DNA from: JAIVJM01 sp963816985
Lineage (GTDB): Bacteria > Acidobacteriota > Blastocatellia > Pyrinomonadales > Pyrinomonadaceae
NCBI GenBank assembly: GCA_963816985.1
Contig: CAWFMF010000004.1
Coordinates: 3,472,001-3,536,000 of the forward strand
DNA: 64,000 nucleotides
Reading direction: 5' to 3'
Notes under the pieces: model-generated
The model's database searches: none
Told to the model about the DNA's origin: nothing
What the model saw: the letters and a program-made list of their open reading frames with translations, nothing else
In this document: positions 32,965 to 41,952 of the stretch, in pieces
Numbering within the stretch: position 1 is the first letter of the stretch
How the letters are laid out: the number at the start of each line of letters is the position of its first letter
Program-made: the position numbers and the translations under genes

Positions 32965-33050
32965 TGGTACCGGGGGCGGGACTCGAACCCGCACGCCCTT
33001 TCGGACTACGGATTTTAAGTCCGTTGCGTCTGCCATTTCGCCACCCCGGC
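32965..33050 (-). tRNA. tRNA-Leu (UAA anticodon)
   Basis: 86 nt including an encoded CCA. The acceptor GCCGGGG pairs with CCCCGGT (one G-U), the D-arm is GGCGAAATGGCAGACGC, the anticodon stem GGACT/ AATCC encloses TAA, a long variable arm (class II) is present, and the T-arm is GTGCGGGTTCGAGTCCCGC. The variable arm and anticodon both indicate leucine. Confidence 0.95.
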
Positions 33051-33184
33051 ACCTTGGGCGAGAAGATAGCACGCGCGCGGGAGTCTCTTCAAATTCGGCC
33101 TTCGCGGGGGCGCGGAGGGGTGTGTTAAAATGCGTGTACGGTGAAACCTCGTTGGGCGGCAGACGGAGAGCGACAGGGCGGCCT

Positions 33185-33688
33185 ATGACCGAAGAGAAAG
33201 ACATTTTCCTCCAGCACATCCAGCGCGCGGGCCTCAAGCGCACGGCGCAGCGCGAGTTGATTCTCGAAGTCTTCCTGCGCACGGAGAAGCACCTTTCGAG
33301 CGAAGACCTCTACCACCTCGTCAAAGAGGAAGACCCGAACGTCGGGCACACGACCGTCTACCGCACGCTCAAGCTTTTGGTGGACGCGGGGCTTGCGCGC
33401 GAGGTGCGCTTCGGCGACGGGCGGACGCGCTACGAGCACAACTACAAGCACCCGCACCACGACCACATGATCTGCACCGAGTGCGGGCAGACCATCGAAT
33501 TCTACTCCGCCGAGCTCGAAGCCATTCAGGACGCCATCGTCGCCGGGCACAAGTTCAAGCCGACGCAGCACTCCCTGCGCATCTTCGGCGTCTGCGCGCA
33601 GTGCCAGCGCGGCAAGGGTTTTACTTCCCCCGAAGAGTCCGCCGCCGAGCCCCGCGTCCGCTTCGTCTCCGCGCCGAATACGCACTGA
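33185..33688 (+). CDS. fur: Fur family transcriptional regulator
   Basis: 167-residue metal-dependent repressor. The winged helix (1-80) ends with HTTVYRTLKLLVDAGLA. Metal-binding residues are present: HPHHDH (89-94), C97-x2-C100 and C137-x2-C140 (structural zinc). Fur, Zur and PerR share these, so the metal is not certain; the HHDH motif and the Fur-box-like site before feoA favour Fur. ATG 33185 is chosen over a longer start because MTEEKD is the usual beginning. Confidence 0.9.
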   Translation: MTEEKDIFLQHIQRAGLKRTAQRELILEVFLRTEKHLSSEDLYHLVKEEDPNVGHTTVYRTLKLLVDAGLAREVRFGDGRTRYEHNYKHPHHDHMICTECGQTIEFYSAELEAIQDAIVAGHKFKPTQHSLRIFGVCAQCQRGKGFTSPEESAAEPRVRFVSAPNTH

Positions 33689-33764
33689 ACAGTTTTCAGT
33701 AGACAGTTTTCAGTTTTCAGCGAAGGCAAGAACTGAAAACTGAAAACTGTCTACTGAAAACTGC
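33689..33764. repeat. Inverted CAGTTTT heptamer hairpin
   Basis: CAGTTTTCAGTAGACAGTTTTCAG on one side and its reverse complement on the other, around a 12-nt centre, make a nearly perfect hairpin of about 30 bp. It starts directly after the fur stop codon. Confidence 0.85.
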
Positions 33765-33858
33765 TCCGCTTGCTTCTTCGAGACGAAGCGTTGTACTTTT
33801 CTCTTATCTTCCCGGTAACAAATTTGGAGACGACGAAGGCGAGGGGGTTTATCCCGGT

Positions 33859-34449
33859 ATGAGCGTCAACGTGGAATGGAAGGTCGAGGGCGAGAGCCAC
33901 GGCGGGATCGTCGCCGAGGGGACGTACCTCTGGGACGCGGCGAAGCGGCTCGGCGTGCGGCTGCCCGCGGAGTGCGAGGGGCGCGGCGAGTGCGACACGT
34001 GCGCCGTGGTGGTCGAAGACGGCGCGACGCTGCTCTCGGCGCTGACCAACGCCGAGCGCGAGCGGCTGAGCCCGGAACGGCTCCTGGCGGGCGAGAGGCT
34101 CGCGTGTCAGGCGAAGGTCGAGCGCGGCGGCGACCTCGTGCTGCGGCCCGTCGCGGCGACCGTGCGCGCGGAGACGACCGAAGAGACGGTCAAGGAGTTC
34201 CGCAAGGAGTTCAAGGAGCTGCCGCTTCAGCAGAAGCTCAGGACGCTCGCCGAGTTCGAGGCCGTCACGGCGTATCAGGCGCTCTCGGCGCTCATTGACC
34301 TCCCGTTCCAGGTCATCGAGAAGGGGCTCGACGTTTTGGCCGGGCGCGGGCGCAAACTCGGACAGAACGAGCGCGAAGGCCACCGCCCCGCCGAGCACCG
34401 CGAGACGGGGCCGACGCCGGTTGACGAGACTTCGAAGAAGCCTTCGTAG
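33859..34449 (+). CDS. 2Fe-2S ferredoxin-like protein with C-terminal extension
   Basis: 196 residues. The first 100 form a plant-type [2Fe-2S] domain with cluster ligands C39, C45, C48 and C83 (AECEGRGECDTCA ... LACQ). The remaining 95 residues are helical and charged, with FPFQV-like hydrophobic patches and a disordered polar tail; no known domain. An electron-transfer role is likely; the partner is unknown. Confidence 0.87.
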   Translation: MSVNVEWKVEGESHGGIVAEGTYLWDAAKRLGVRLPAECEGRGECDTCAVVVEDGATLLSALTNAERERLSPERLLAGERLACQAKVERGGDLVLRPVAATVRAETTEETVKEFRKEFKELPLQQKLRTLAEFEAVTAYQALSALIDLPFQVIEKGLDVLAGRGRKLGQNEREGHRPAEHRETGPTPVDETSKKPS

Positions 34450-34552
34450 CAACCCTTCTTCCCGGAGCCGACATCCTTCCGGCATGCGCTGCTCGCCCCC
34501 ACAGATTTTTCAACCCCGACGGTCGGGGCGGGGCCGCGCCCCGCGTTTGAAG

Positions 34553-35535
34553 ATGAAGGCCGCGCTCCTCGGCCTCATCATCGCGTGCCTCGCCTGCTCG
34601 CTCCACGCGCCTGAAGTCCGTGCGCAGGCGGAGACGACAAAGGGGCAGTCCGTCTCTTCTTCAACTTCGCCGCAGCCGCCCGCCTTCGACGCGTTGCGCG
34701 CCTTCGAGCACGTCAGGCGGCTGGTCGAGTTCGGGCCGCGACCGGCGGGCTCGAAGGAGTTGAAGCGCGCGCGCGAATACATCGTCAAAGAGTTGAAGTC
34801 TTCGGGACTTAAGGTCGAGCGGGACGAGTTCGACGCGTGAAGACTCCCGTGGGGAAGCGGAAGCTGGTCAACGTCTGGGCGGAGCTGCCGGGCGAGACGC
34901 GCGACCTCGTGCTCGTCGCCAGCCACTACGACACCAAGCTCTTCAACGACGTGCGCTTCGTGGGGGCGAACGACGGCGGCTCTTCGACCGCCGTGCTGCT
35001 CGAAGCGGCGCGGGTGCTCTCGGCTTCAAAGCGGCGGAATCATTTCACGTACCGCTTCGTCTTCTTCGACGGCGAAGAGGCTTTCTGCCGCGAGTGGGAC
35101 GAGTGCGGCAAGCCGAACGCGCCGGACAACACCTACGGCAGCCGTCGCTACGTCTCGCGTTTGCGCGAGCGCGACGAGTTGAGTCGGGTGCGTGCCCTCG
35201 TCCTGCTCGACATGGTGGGCTACAGGGAGCTTGAGCTGGGCCGCGATACGATGAGCACGAAGTGGCTCGTGGACGTGGTGTGGGAGACGGCGCGCGAGCT
35301 GGGGCACGGCAAAGAGTTCAAGGAGCGCGCCGAGGAGATCGGCGGCGACGACCACGCGCCGTTCCTCGACGCGGGTGTCCCCGCCCTCGACATCATCCAG
35401 CTCGGAACCTACCCGCACTGGCACACGCCCGAAGACACGCTCGACAAGATTTCCCCCCGCAGCCTCGGCGTCGTCGGCCAAGTCCTCGTCGCGAGCCTGC
35501 CGCGGATAGAAGAACGGTTGAAAAGAAGATGTTAG
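34553..35535 (+). pseudogene. M28 peptidase, glutaminyl-cyclotransferase-like, one frameshift
   Basis: It begins with a signal peptide (LLGLIIACLACSLHAPEVRAQ), then FGPRPAGSKELKRAREYI. The frame stops at 34840 and resumes one base over with VGKRKLVNVWAEL. The zinc site is intact: SHYDT, GANDGGSS, DGEEAF, GGDDHAPF and HWHTPEDT. DGEEAF followed by YGSRRYVSRL and DDHAPFLDAGVP is closest to glutaminyl-peptide cyclotransferases, which form N-terminal pyroglutamate. Restoring one missing base gives about 327 aa. An assembly indel is the simplest explanation. Confidence 0.8.
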
Positions 35536-35562
35536 GCGATTGCTTTCTACAGGAGAATTGTT

Positions 35563-35790
35563 ATGAAGTTGTGCGAATGCGGTTGCGGTCAAGAATCAGC
35601 ACAGAAGTTTCTGGCCGGGCACGATCAAAAGCTTCGTACTCAACTTGAGTCGCGCCTCGGTGGCCTCCTTCATCTGCGAGAATTGGTTGATATAGCCGAG
35701 TCATACGCGCGCGGGAACTCCTCAGATGATGTATTCACTCAACGCGTCCGGTCGCTCTTTGCCGCTGCGGCGGGTGGTGCCGCGCGTTAG
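35563..35790 (+). CDS. Small Cys-rich N-terminal protein
   Basis: 75 residues. It begins MKLCECGCGQ and continues with FLAGHDQKLRTQLESRL; small proteins with a CxCGCG...F-x-GHD pattern are found in many bacteria and phages, and a zinc-binding role is plausible. It has a good ribosome site (AGGAG). No function can be given. Confidence 0.6.
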   Translation: MKLCECGCGQESAQKFLAGHDQKLRTQLESRLGGLLHLRELVDIAESYARGNSSDDVFTQRVRSLFAAAAGGAAR

Positions 35791-35865
35791 ATGTCAGACG
35801 CTGAATGATAGAGAAAGCGAGCGATTCAGCATCTGATATCTAATATATTTTTTCGGAGGGTTGTG

Positions 35866-36312
35866 ATGCTCAAGGCGACAGACATTCTGGTTCCGGTTGA
35901 TTTCTCGCCGACCTCGATTAATGCGGTGCGGGTGGCGGTCGGGCTCGCGTCGCCGGGCGGCGATTTGACGCTGCTCCACGTCATAGACCGCGACTTCGTG
36001 GAGGACGCGGTGGCGGCGGGGATGGGCAGCTCCGAAGAAATCACTTCGCGTTTGCGTGAGCAGGCCGAGTCGAACTTCGCGAGCACGCTCGAAGGGTTGG
36101 AGGCGGGCGACGCCAACGTCGAGCGGATGGTCGTCGTCGGCGTCCCCTTCGTCGAGATTCTCAAAATCGCGCGCGACCTCGACCTCCCGATGATCGTCAT
36201 GGGCACGCGCGGGCGCTCCTCGACGCAGGAGGCCGAAGACCTCCTCTTCGGCTCGACCGCCGAGAAAGTCCTGCGCGCAACGCGCGTCCCCGTGCTCTGC
36301 GTGCCGTTTTAA
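35866..36312 (+). CDS. Universal stress protein (UspA family)
   Basis: 148 residues with the Usp fold: ILVPVDFSPTSINAVRVAV at the start and GTRGRS...LFGSTAEKVLRATRVPVLCV at the end. The ATP loop G-x2-G...GS is present but has a 3-residue longer spacing than the classical G-x2-G-x9-G. The ribosome site CGGAGGG (35853-35859) fits ATG 35866. The target process is unknown. Confidence 0.93.
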   Translation: MLKATDILVPVDFSPTSINAVRVAVGLASPGGDLTLLHVIDRDFVEDAVAAGMGSSEEITSRLREQAESNFASTLEGLEAGDANVERMVVVGVPFVEILKIARDLDLPMIVMGTRGRSSTQEAEDLLFGSTAEKVLRATRVPVLCVPF

Positions 36313-36390
36313 AAAAGCGGCTGTGACGAAAAAGATAAAGCTCGGATTTATCTTGCCGCCCGGACAGATTCCGAAACAGTTTGAAGAGTG

Positions 36391-37467
36391 ATGACAGACA
36401 CGAAGACAAAACGTATCGCCGTGATTCCCGGCGACGGCATCGGCCCCGAAGTGACGCGCGAGGCCGTCGGCGTGCTCGAACATCTGCGCGAGTCGCACGG
36501 CGTCGAGTTGGAGTTCAAGCGCTTCGACTGGGGCGCGGACAAATTCCTGAGTGAAGGCGTGACGTTGCCCGAAGGCGCGCTCGAAATGCTCGCGCGCGAC
36601 TTCGACGCGATTCTTTCCGGCGCGTTCGGCGACCCGCGCGTGCCCACGAACCAGCACGCCGAAGACATCCTCATGGGGATGCGGCGCGGCCTCGACCTCT
36701 ACATCAACCTCCGGCCCGTGCGTTTGCTGCACTCGCGCCTCACGCCCCTGCGCGACCGTGGCGTGGAGGACATCAACTTCGTCGTCTTCCGCGAGAACAC
36801 CGAGGGCGCGTACTGCGGCGCGGGCGGGTTCTTGAAGAAGGGGACGCCGGACGAACTCGCCACGCAGGAGGAGTACAACACGCGGCGCGGCGTCGAGCGC
36901 ATCATCGTCGCGGCCTTCGAGTACGCGCGGGCGCGTGGCCGCAAGCGCGTGACGATGGCCGACAAGTCGAACGTCCAACGCTTCGGCGGCGACCTCTGGC
37001 AGAGGGTTTTTCGGGAAGTCGCGGCGCGCTACGAAGGCATCGAGGCCAACCACCACTACGCCGACGCGATGGCGATGTTCATGGTCCTGAACCCCGCGCA
37101 GTACGACGTGATTGTGACGGGCAACCTGTTCGGCGACATCATGACCGACCTCGGCGCGGCGCTTCAGGGGGGCTTGGGCCTCGCCTCTTCGGGCAACATC
37201 CACCCCGGACAAGTCTCCCTCTTCGAGCCCGTCCACGGCAGCGCGCCGCCGCTCGCGGGCAAATCCCTTGCGAATCCGGCAGGTGCTATTCTCAGTGCGG
37301 GGTTGATGCTAGAATATCTGGGCTTCGACGCGGCGGCGTCGGCGGTCGAACAAGCCGTCCGCGAAGCAATCGCCGACGGCGAGACGACGCGCGACCTCGG
37401 CGGCACGCTCTCGACCGGAGAGGCGGGCGAGAAGATACGGGGAAGAATCAAAAGCCGTGAATCGTAA
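36391..37467 (+). CDS. Isopropylmalate/isocitrate/tartrate dehydrogenase family
   Basis: 358-residue beta-decarboxylating dehydrogenase: IAVIPGDGIGPEVTREAV, RENTEGAYCG, TMADKSNV and ITGNLFGDIMTDL-like VTGNLFGDIMTDLGAAL motifs give NAD and metal binding. The sequence LDLYINLRPVRLL and ADGETTRDLGG fit 3-isopropylmalate or tartrate dehydrogenase-like members. No leu genes are adjacent, so the substrate is open. The last residues (IKSRES) and stop lie in a heptamer array. Confidence 0.87.
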   Translation: MTDTKTKRIAVIPGDGIGPEVTREAVGVLEHLRESHGVELEFKRFDWGADKFLSEGVTLPEGALEMLARDFDAILSGAFGDPRVPTNQHAEDILMGMRRGLDLYINLRPVRLLHSRLTPLRDRGVEDINFVVFRENTEGAYCGAGGFLKKGTPDELATQEEYNTRRGVERIIVAAFEYARARGRKRVTMADKSNVQRFGGDLWQRVFREVAARYEGIEANHHYADAMAMFMVLNPAQYDVIVTGNLFGDIMTDLGAALQGGLGLASSGNIHPGQVSLFEPVHGSAPPLAGKSLANPAGAILSAGLMLEYLGFDAAASAVEQAVREAIADGETTRDLGGTLSTGEAGEKIRGRIKSRES

Positions 37468-37573
37468 ACCGTAAACCGCGACGAGTGAGAACAGGACGCT
37501 TCCTGTCGCCCGTCACGGTTCACGGCTCACGGCTTTTCCTGTTACGGTTTACCTGTCACGGTTCACGGCTCTT
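37453..37573. repeat. Inverted heptamer array (CCGTAAA / TTTACGG)
   Basis: Same unit family as 1347-1437. Left GTGAATCGTAAACCGTAAACC, right several CACGGTT/CACGGCT units. It overlaps the end of the dehydrogenase gene and reaches almost to the next start codon. Confidence 0.75.
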
Positions 37574-37577
37574 ACTT

Positions 37578-38330
37578 ATGACGAAGGGACAGGAAACGGC
37601 GCAGAGGCTGCTCGCGATCATCGTCATCATGGCGATGCTCGGCGTGATGGGCATCCCCCTGACCATCATCTTCTTCTTCTCGACGGTCGTCTACTTCGTC
37701 TGGCGCGCGGTGCAACGCTCCGAGCAGCAGGATATCAAAAACGTCTTCGACTTCTACATCTCGGCCAACGAAATCCTGCGCGAGGACGAGAAGCGTTGGT
37801 ACGGCTTCGAGATTAACAACGTCGTCGCCGAGGGCGAGCGCGTCATGCACCTCATGCCCGACCCGCCGCCGCTCGTCTACTTCACGCTCGGCGCGCTCTA
37901 TCACCGCGCGGGCGACGACGAGGCGGCTGCCGAGCACCTCTCCTACGTCATGGAGAGCGAGCAGGGCGACGAGAACCGTCGCTTCGCGCCCTCGCCCGAA
38001 CTGCGCCGCTACGTCGAGGTGCTCCGCCGCATCGAGCGCGACCCGGCGGAAGCCCCGCAGACGATGGCCGCCATGCGGAGCCTCGAACGCGCGCGCCGCA
38101 CCCGCGCCGCCGCCATGCTCGACGAGAGCCGCGGGCGTCTCCGCGCCGCCGCGCCGCAGTCATCGCTCGGCCACCACGCCGCCGCGCAGCCGCATGGGGC
38201 CGACGACACGAGCCTCCACGCGTTCAAGGGCAGCCGCCCGCCGCAGACCTTCACCCCGACGCCCACCGCGCCGCCGCCCATCGCCGACGTGCTCCGCGAC
38301 CTCTACGAGGAAGAGAAGAAAACGGCGTAA
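37578..38330 (+). CDS. Membrane-anchored TPR-like protein, unknown
   Basis: 250 residues from MTKGQETAQ. One or two transmembrane segments (about 8-45, AIIVIMAMLGVMGIPLTIIFFFSTVVYFVW) and then a cytoplasmic helical domain. PPPLVYFTLGALYHRAGDDEAAAEHLSYVME has the look of a tetratricopeptide unit. The C-terminal third is Ala/Pro/Thr-rich and probably disordered. No enzyme motif. Confidence 0.7.
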   Translation: MTKGQETAQRLLAIIVIMAMLGVMGIPLTIIFFFSTVVYFVWRAVQRSEQQDIKNVFDFYISANEILREDEKRWYGFEINNVVAEGERVMHLMPDPPPLVYFTLGALYHRAGDDEAAAEHLSYVMESEQGDENRRFAPSPELRRYVEVLRRIERDPAEAPQTMAAMRSLERARRTRAAAMLDESRGRLRAAAPQSSLGHHAAAQPHGADDTSLHAFKGSRPPQTFTPTPTAPPPIADVLRDLYEEEKKTA

Positions 38331-38344
38331 AGCATTCATCCAAT

Positions 38345-38575
38345 CCCCGAAGGGGATTCAGGTAATAGCCGGGGGCAGAGCGAGAGCGCGCAAGCGCTGA
38401 GCGCCGCCCCCGGTCGCGCATAGAAAAGAATTCCGACCCTGAAGGGGTCGCACCCCAATGTTAAGGTGCGACCCCTTCAGGGTCGGAATCATTTTCCCAT
38501 CCGTTTCCGGGGGCGGCGTGCTGCGCACTTGCCCCCGGCTATTGTCTTGTGCCCTTTCAGGGCACGACTCGTGTC
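38345..38575. repeat. Composite inverted element of about 230 bp
   Basis: The centre is a perfect 25-bp inverted repeat (38430-38454 and 38465-38489) with a 10-nt loop, core CCCTGAAGGGGTCGCACC. Outside it, AATAGCCGGGGGC...GCCGCCCCCGG on the left is mirrored by CCGGGGGCGGC...GCCCCCGGCTATTG on the right. The whole is an imperfect nested palindrome without an ORF, and fills the space before the kinase gene. Confidence 0.75.
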
Positions 38576-38711
38576 TACCGCTGCTTCGTAAATCCGCGCC
38601 CTCCCTCACAGTCGGGCTTCTGCCGCCTGTGCGTTTCTGCTATAACTGAGCGAAGCGCTTTTAACTCTGTCCGCCTTCAGTTTGCTTGTTGCCACGCCGA
38701 GCCGGGACGGG

Positions 38712-40478
38712 ATGGAATCCAATAAAAGAATCGGCAACTACCTGATCGAAGAGCCCATCGGGCGCGGTGGGATGGGCATCGTTTACCGTGGGCGGCACGA
38801 GAAGTTGCAGCGCGTCGTCGCCTTGAAGTCCATCAGCCCGCGCGGCACGCACGACCTCCGGCGGATGCGCCACCGCTTCGAGCGCGAGGCCATCATTCAG
38901 GCGCAGCTCGACCACCCCTCAATCGTCAAAATCTACGACTACATCGTCTCCGAGCAGGCTTACTTCATCATCATGGAGTACGTCGAGGGTCGCTCGCTCG
39001 CGCAGCTCATCGCGAATGAGAAGGGCGCTCTGCCCGTCGAGCGCGCGCTCGACCTCTTCGAGCAGATTCTCGAAGCCGTCGAGTACGCGCACAGCTTCGT
39101 CTACCGCGACGAGAACGGGGCGACGCACCGGGGCATCGTCCACCGCGACCTGAAGCCGCCCAACATCCTCGTCACGCCCGGCGACCGCGTGAAGATTACC
39201 GACTTCGGCATCGTCAAACTGGTCGGGGCCGAGGCGACGGATACTTCCAACATCGCCTACGGCTCGCCGCGCTACGTCTCGCCCGAACAGGCCGAAGGGC
39301 TCTCGCTCGACCAGCGTTCCGACATCTACAGCATGGGCGTCATCCTCTACGAGATGTTGACGGGCGAGCCGCCCTTCGGCGGTCGCGCGTCGGCGGGGCA
39401 GAAGCCGATGCCGCGCAGCGAAATCCTCCGCTCGCATGTCGAGCGCGACCCCCGCAAGCCTTCCGAACTGAACCCCGAAATCACGGACGCGGTCGAGCGC
39501 GTCGTCTGCCGCGCTCTTGAGAAGAAGCCCGAACGACGCTTCGCCTCCGCCGCCGACTTCCTCCGCTCACTGAGGCGCGCGCGCGGGCGCGACACAGGCG
39601 ACATCGCCGTGGCCCCGCCCGGCACGGAAGACACGGCGCACGCGGGCGGCGACACGACGGGCTCGGTCGGCGACGTGACGGACGAAGTGCTGCGCGACGT
39701 CTATCACACGCAGCCCCTCAAGGCGGCGGCCTGCGTCGTGTGCGGCGAGGAGAACGCGCCCGACGACGCGACCTGTCGCGCGTGCGGGCACGACCTCAGT
39801 TCTTCGCCCGCGACCTCGGAACTCGCGCGGCAGGACGCGACCGCGCGTCACGGGCGTCACGGCCTGCGGCTCGTCGCCGTCTCCGTCGCGCTGCTCCTGC
39901 TCCTCGCCTCAATCGTTTTCCTCATCCGCCGCCACAACTTCGACGCCGCGCGCGAAGAGGCCGCGCTCCAGGCCAACGCGGCGACGACGCCTTCTCAGTC
40001 GTCTTCGCCCGCGCCGTCGCTCGGCCCCGTCTCGCAACTCGCGGCCAGTGTCAAGGTTGATTCGAGTTACGAGGGCTACGGGCCGAAGCCCTTGACCGAC
40101 GACGTGACGGACGTGCGGCGCATCGGCGCGATGCGCTATAACGAGGGCAACTGGGTCTCGTCCGAGAAGCCGGAGGAGCACTGGATAGAGCTTGAGTTCG
40201 AGCGCCCGGCGCGGGCCACAGCCGTCTACGTCTTCTGGGGCTTCGACCGCGAACGCTACATGCCCTCGCGCACGGTCGAGCTGCAAGCGCCGGACGCGTC
40301 GGGCGGCTGGCGCACCGTCTCGAAGCTCGACGTGGGCGGCAACTACGACCGCGCCGCCTTCGAGTTCGAGCCCTTCGTCACCAAAGCCCTGCGCGTCTTG
40401 CAGCCGCCGCAGCAGGGGCCGACCAACCGCCCCTTCGTCATGTGGGTGCGCGAAGTGCAGGTCTTCGGCAATCCTTGA
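38712..40478 (+). CDS. Membrane Ser/Thr protein kinase with C-terminal sensor-like domain
   Basis: 588 residues. A Hanks-type kinase spans about 8-290: GRGGMG loop, K39 in VALKS, HRDLKPPN (D146) and DFG (164-166). A double CxxC zinc ribbon (CVVCGEENAPDDATCRACG) follows near 344-362, then one transmembrane helix (about 388-407), and an extracellular domain of about 150 residues resembling a discoidin/F5-8C beta sandwich (WIELEFERPARATAVYVFWGF). PknB-like kinases with varied outer domains are common in Acidobacteria; the ligand is unknown. Confidence 0.92.
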   Translation: MESNKRIGNYLIEEPIGRGGMGIVYRGRHEKLQRVVALKSISPRGTHDLRRMRHRFEREAIIQAQLDHPSIVKIYDYIVSEQAYFIIMEYVEGRSLAQLIANEKGALPVERALDLFEQILEAVEYAHSFVYRDENGATHRGIVHRDLKPPNILVTPGDRVKITDFGIVKLVGAEATDTSNIAYGSPRYVSPEQAEGLSLDQRSDIYSMGVILYEMLTGEPPFGGRASAGQKPMPRSEILRSHVERDPRKPSELNPEITDAVERVVCRALEKKPERRFASAADFLRSLRRARGRDTGDIAVAPPGTEDTAHAGGDTTGSVGDVTDEVLRDVYHTQPLKAAACVVCGEENAPDDATCRACGHDLSSSPATSELARQDATARHGRHGLRLVAVSVALLLLLASIVFLIRRHNFDAAREEAALQANAATTPSQSSSPAPSLGPVSQLAASVKVDSSYEGYGPKPLTDDVTDVRRIGAMRYNEGNWVSSEKPEEHWIELEFERPARATAVYVFWGFDRERYMPSRTVELQAPDASGGWRTVSKLDVGGNYDRAAFEFEPFVTKALRVLQPPQQGPTNRPFVMWVREVQVFGNP

Positions 40479-40479
40479 A

Positions 40480-40579
40480 CAGTTTTCAGTTTTGAGTTTT
40501 CAGTTTTCAGATTCGGAAGCTCAAATCTCAAATCTGAAGGTCACAAACTGAAAACTGAAAACTCAAAACTGAAAACTGT
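40480..40579. repeat. Inverted heptamer arrays (CAGTTTT and CTCAAAT)
   Basis: ACAGTTTTCAGTTTTGAG units on the left and CTGAAAACTCAAAACTG units on the right pair around a CTCAAAT block. It lies between the kinase stop and cinA start. Confidence 0.85.
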
Positions 40580-40584
40580 CAAAA

Positions 40585-41820
40585 ATGCTTACCGCTGAAA
40601 TCATCGCCGTCGGCTCCGAGCTGCTGACGCCTTTCCGCACGGACACGAACAGCCTGTGGCTGACCGAACAGCTTAACGGCGTCGGCATCGAGGTCAAGCT
40701 CAAGACCATCGTCGGCGACGACGACGCGCGGCTCGAAGAGGCCATCCGCGACGCCTTGAAGCGCACGGCGGTCGTCGTTTTGACCGGGGGCCTTGGGCCG
40801 ACCGAGGACGACATCACGCGCAAGATTGCCGCCCGCGCCTTGGGCCGCAGGCTCATCCTTGACGATAAGGTGCTGGAAGAGATCAAAGCGAAGTTCCTCC
40901 ACTGGGGCCGCAAGATGCCGGAGATAAACGCCCGGCAGGCGATGATTATCGAGGGCGCGGAGGTGCTCGCGAACCCGAACGGCACCGCGCCCGGCATGTT
41001 CATCGAACACGAAGGCCGGACGGTCGCCCTCCTGCCGGGGCCGCCGCGCGAGATGAAGCCGATGTTCGAAACGTTCGTCGCCCCGAAGCTCGCCGCGCGC
41101 GCGGGCGACGTGCGGGTCGCGCGCCGCGTGTTGCGCGTCGCCGGGATGGGCGAGTCGGCGGTGGACGAGCGCATCGCGCCCGTCTACACGCAGTACAAGA
41201 ACCCGCAGACGACCATTCTCTTCAACCGGAGCGAGATAGAAATCCACTTGACGGCGCAGGGTGCGACCGAGGCCGAGGCCGAACTCCTGCTCGACGGGCT
41301 GGCCGGGCAGATTGAAGAGAGACTCGGCGACGCCGTCTTCGCTTTTCGCGGCGAGAAGCTGGAAGAGGTCGTGGGCCTCCGGCTCGCCGTCAGCGGCTTC
41401 ACGCTCGCCGTCGCCGAGAGCTGCACGGGCGGCCTCGTCGCGCACCGCCTGACGGAAGTGCCCGGCTCTTCGAGCTACTTCATGGAGGGCGTCGTCACCT
41501 ACTCGAACGAGGCCAAGACGCGGCTGCTCGGCGTGCCCGCCGAGTTGATAGAAAGGCACGGCGCGGTCAGCGCCGAGGTCGCCGAGGCGATGGCCGAAGG
41601 CGTCAAGGAGCGCGCCGGGACGGACTTCGGCCTCTCCGTCACGGGCGTCGCGGGCCCCGGCGGCGGGACGCCCGAAAAACCCGTCGGCCTCATCTACATT
41701 GCCCTCTCCGACGACGCCCACACAGAGCACCGCCGCATCATGCTCCCCGGCGACCGCCACCTCATCCGCTGGCGCTCCTCGCAGTCCGCGCTCGACCTCC
41801 TGCGCCGCCGCCTGATTTAG
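40585..41820 (+). CDS. cinA: CinA: nicotinamide-nucleotide amidohydrolase
   Basis: 411 residues in the full two-domain form. The N-terminal MoCF/COG1058 half (1-175) has EIIAVGSELL, NSLWLTEQLN and LTGGLGPTEDD (ADP-ribose pyrophosphatase in characterised members). The C-terminal PncC half (about 255-405) has VAESCTGGLVAHRLTEVPGSS, the conserved serine and YSNEAK, GVAGPGGGTPEKPVGL. It recycles NMN to NaMN. It stands downstream of a repeat array with no clear operon partner. Confidence 0.95.
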   Translation: MLTAEIIAVGSELLTPFRTDTNSLWLTEQLNGVGIEVKLKTIVGDDDARLEEAIRDALKRTAVVVLTGGLGPTEDDITRKIAARALGRRLILDDKVLEEIKAKFLHWGRKMPEINARQAMIIEGAEVLANPNGTAPGMFIEHEGRTVALLPGPPREMKPMFETFVAPKLAARAGDVRVARRVLRVAGMGESAVDERIAPVYTQYKNPQTTILFNRSEIEIHLTAQGATEAEAELLLDGLAGQIEERLGDAVFAFRGEKLEEVVGLRLAVSGFTLAVAESCTGGLVAHRLTEVPGSSSYFMEGVVTYSNEAKTRLLGVPAELIERHGAVSAEVAEAMAEGVKERAGTDFGLSVTGVAGPGGGTPEKPVGLIYIALSDDAHTEHRRIMLPGDRHLIRWRSSQSALDLLRRRLI

Positions 41821-41875
41821 AAATCAGCCGCCGACGCCCTCACCGCGTTGACGCGCCGCGCGGATTCTTCGTTCC

Positions 41876-41904
41876 TTGTCGCGGACTCGGCGGCTTGTTA
41901 TAGT
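41876..41904 (+). promoter_or_regulatory. Promoter of plsY
   Basis: TTGTCG (41876-41881), a 17-bp spacer and TATAGT (41899-41904), about 48 bp upstream of the plsY start. Confidence 0.55.
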
Positions 41905-41952
41905 CCTTTGAAAGCTCAGACGTTTCCCTCTTGCCTGCGGGGTCTGGATTGA

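Noticed and set aside
34838..34840. TGA in the M28 gene as a second selenocysteine codon
   Set aside because: The continuing frame is different from the one before the TGA, no Cys is expected there, and no SECIS-like stem follows; a frameshift explains it.
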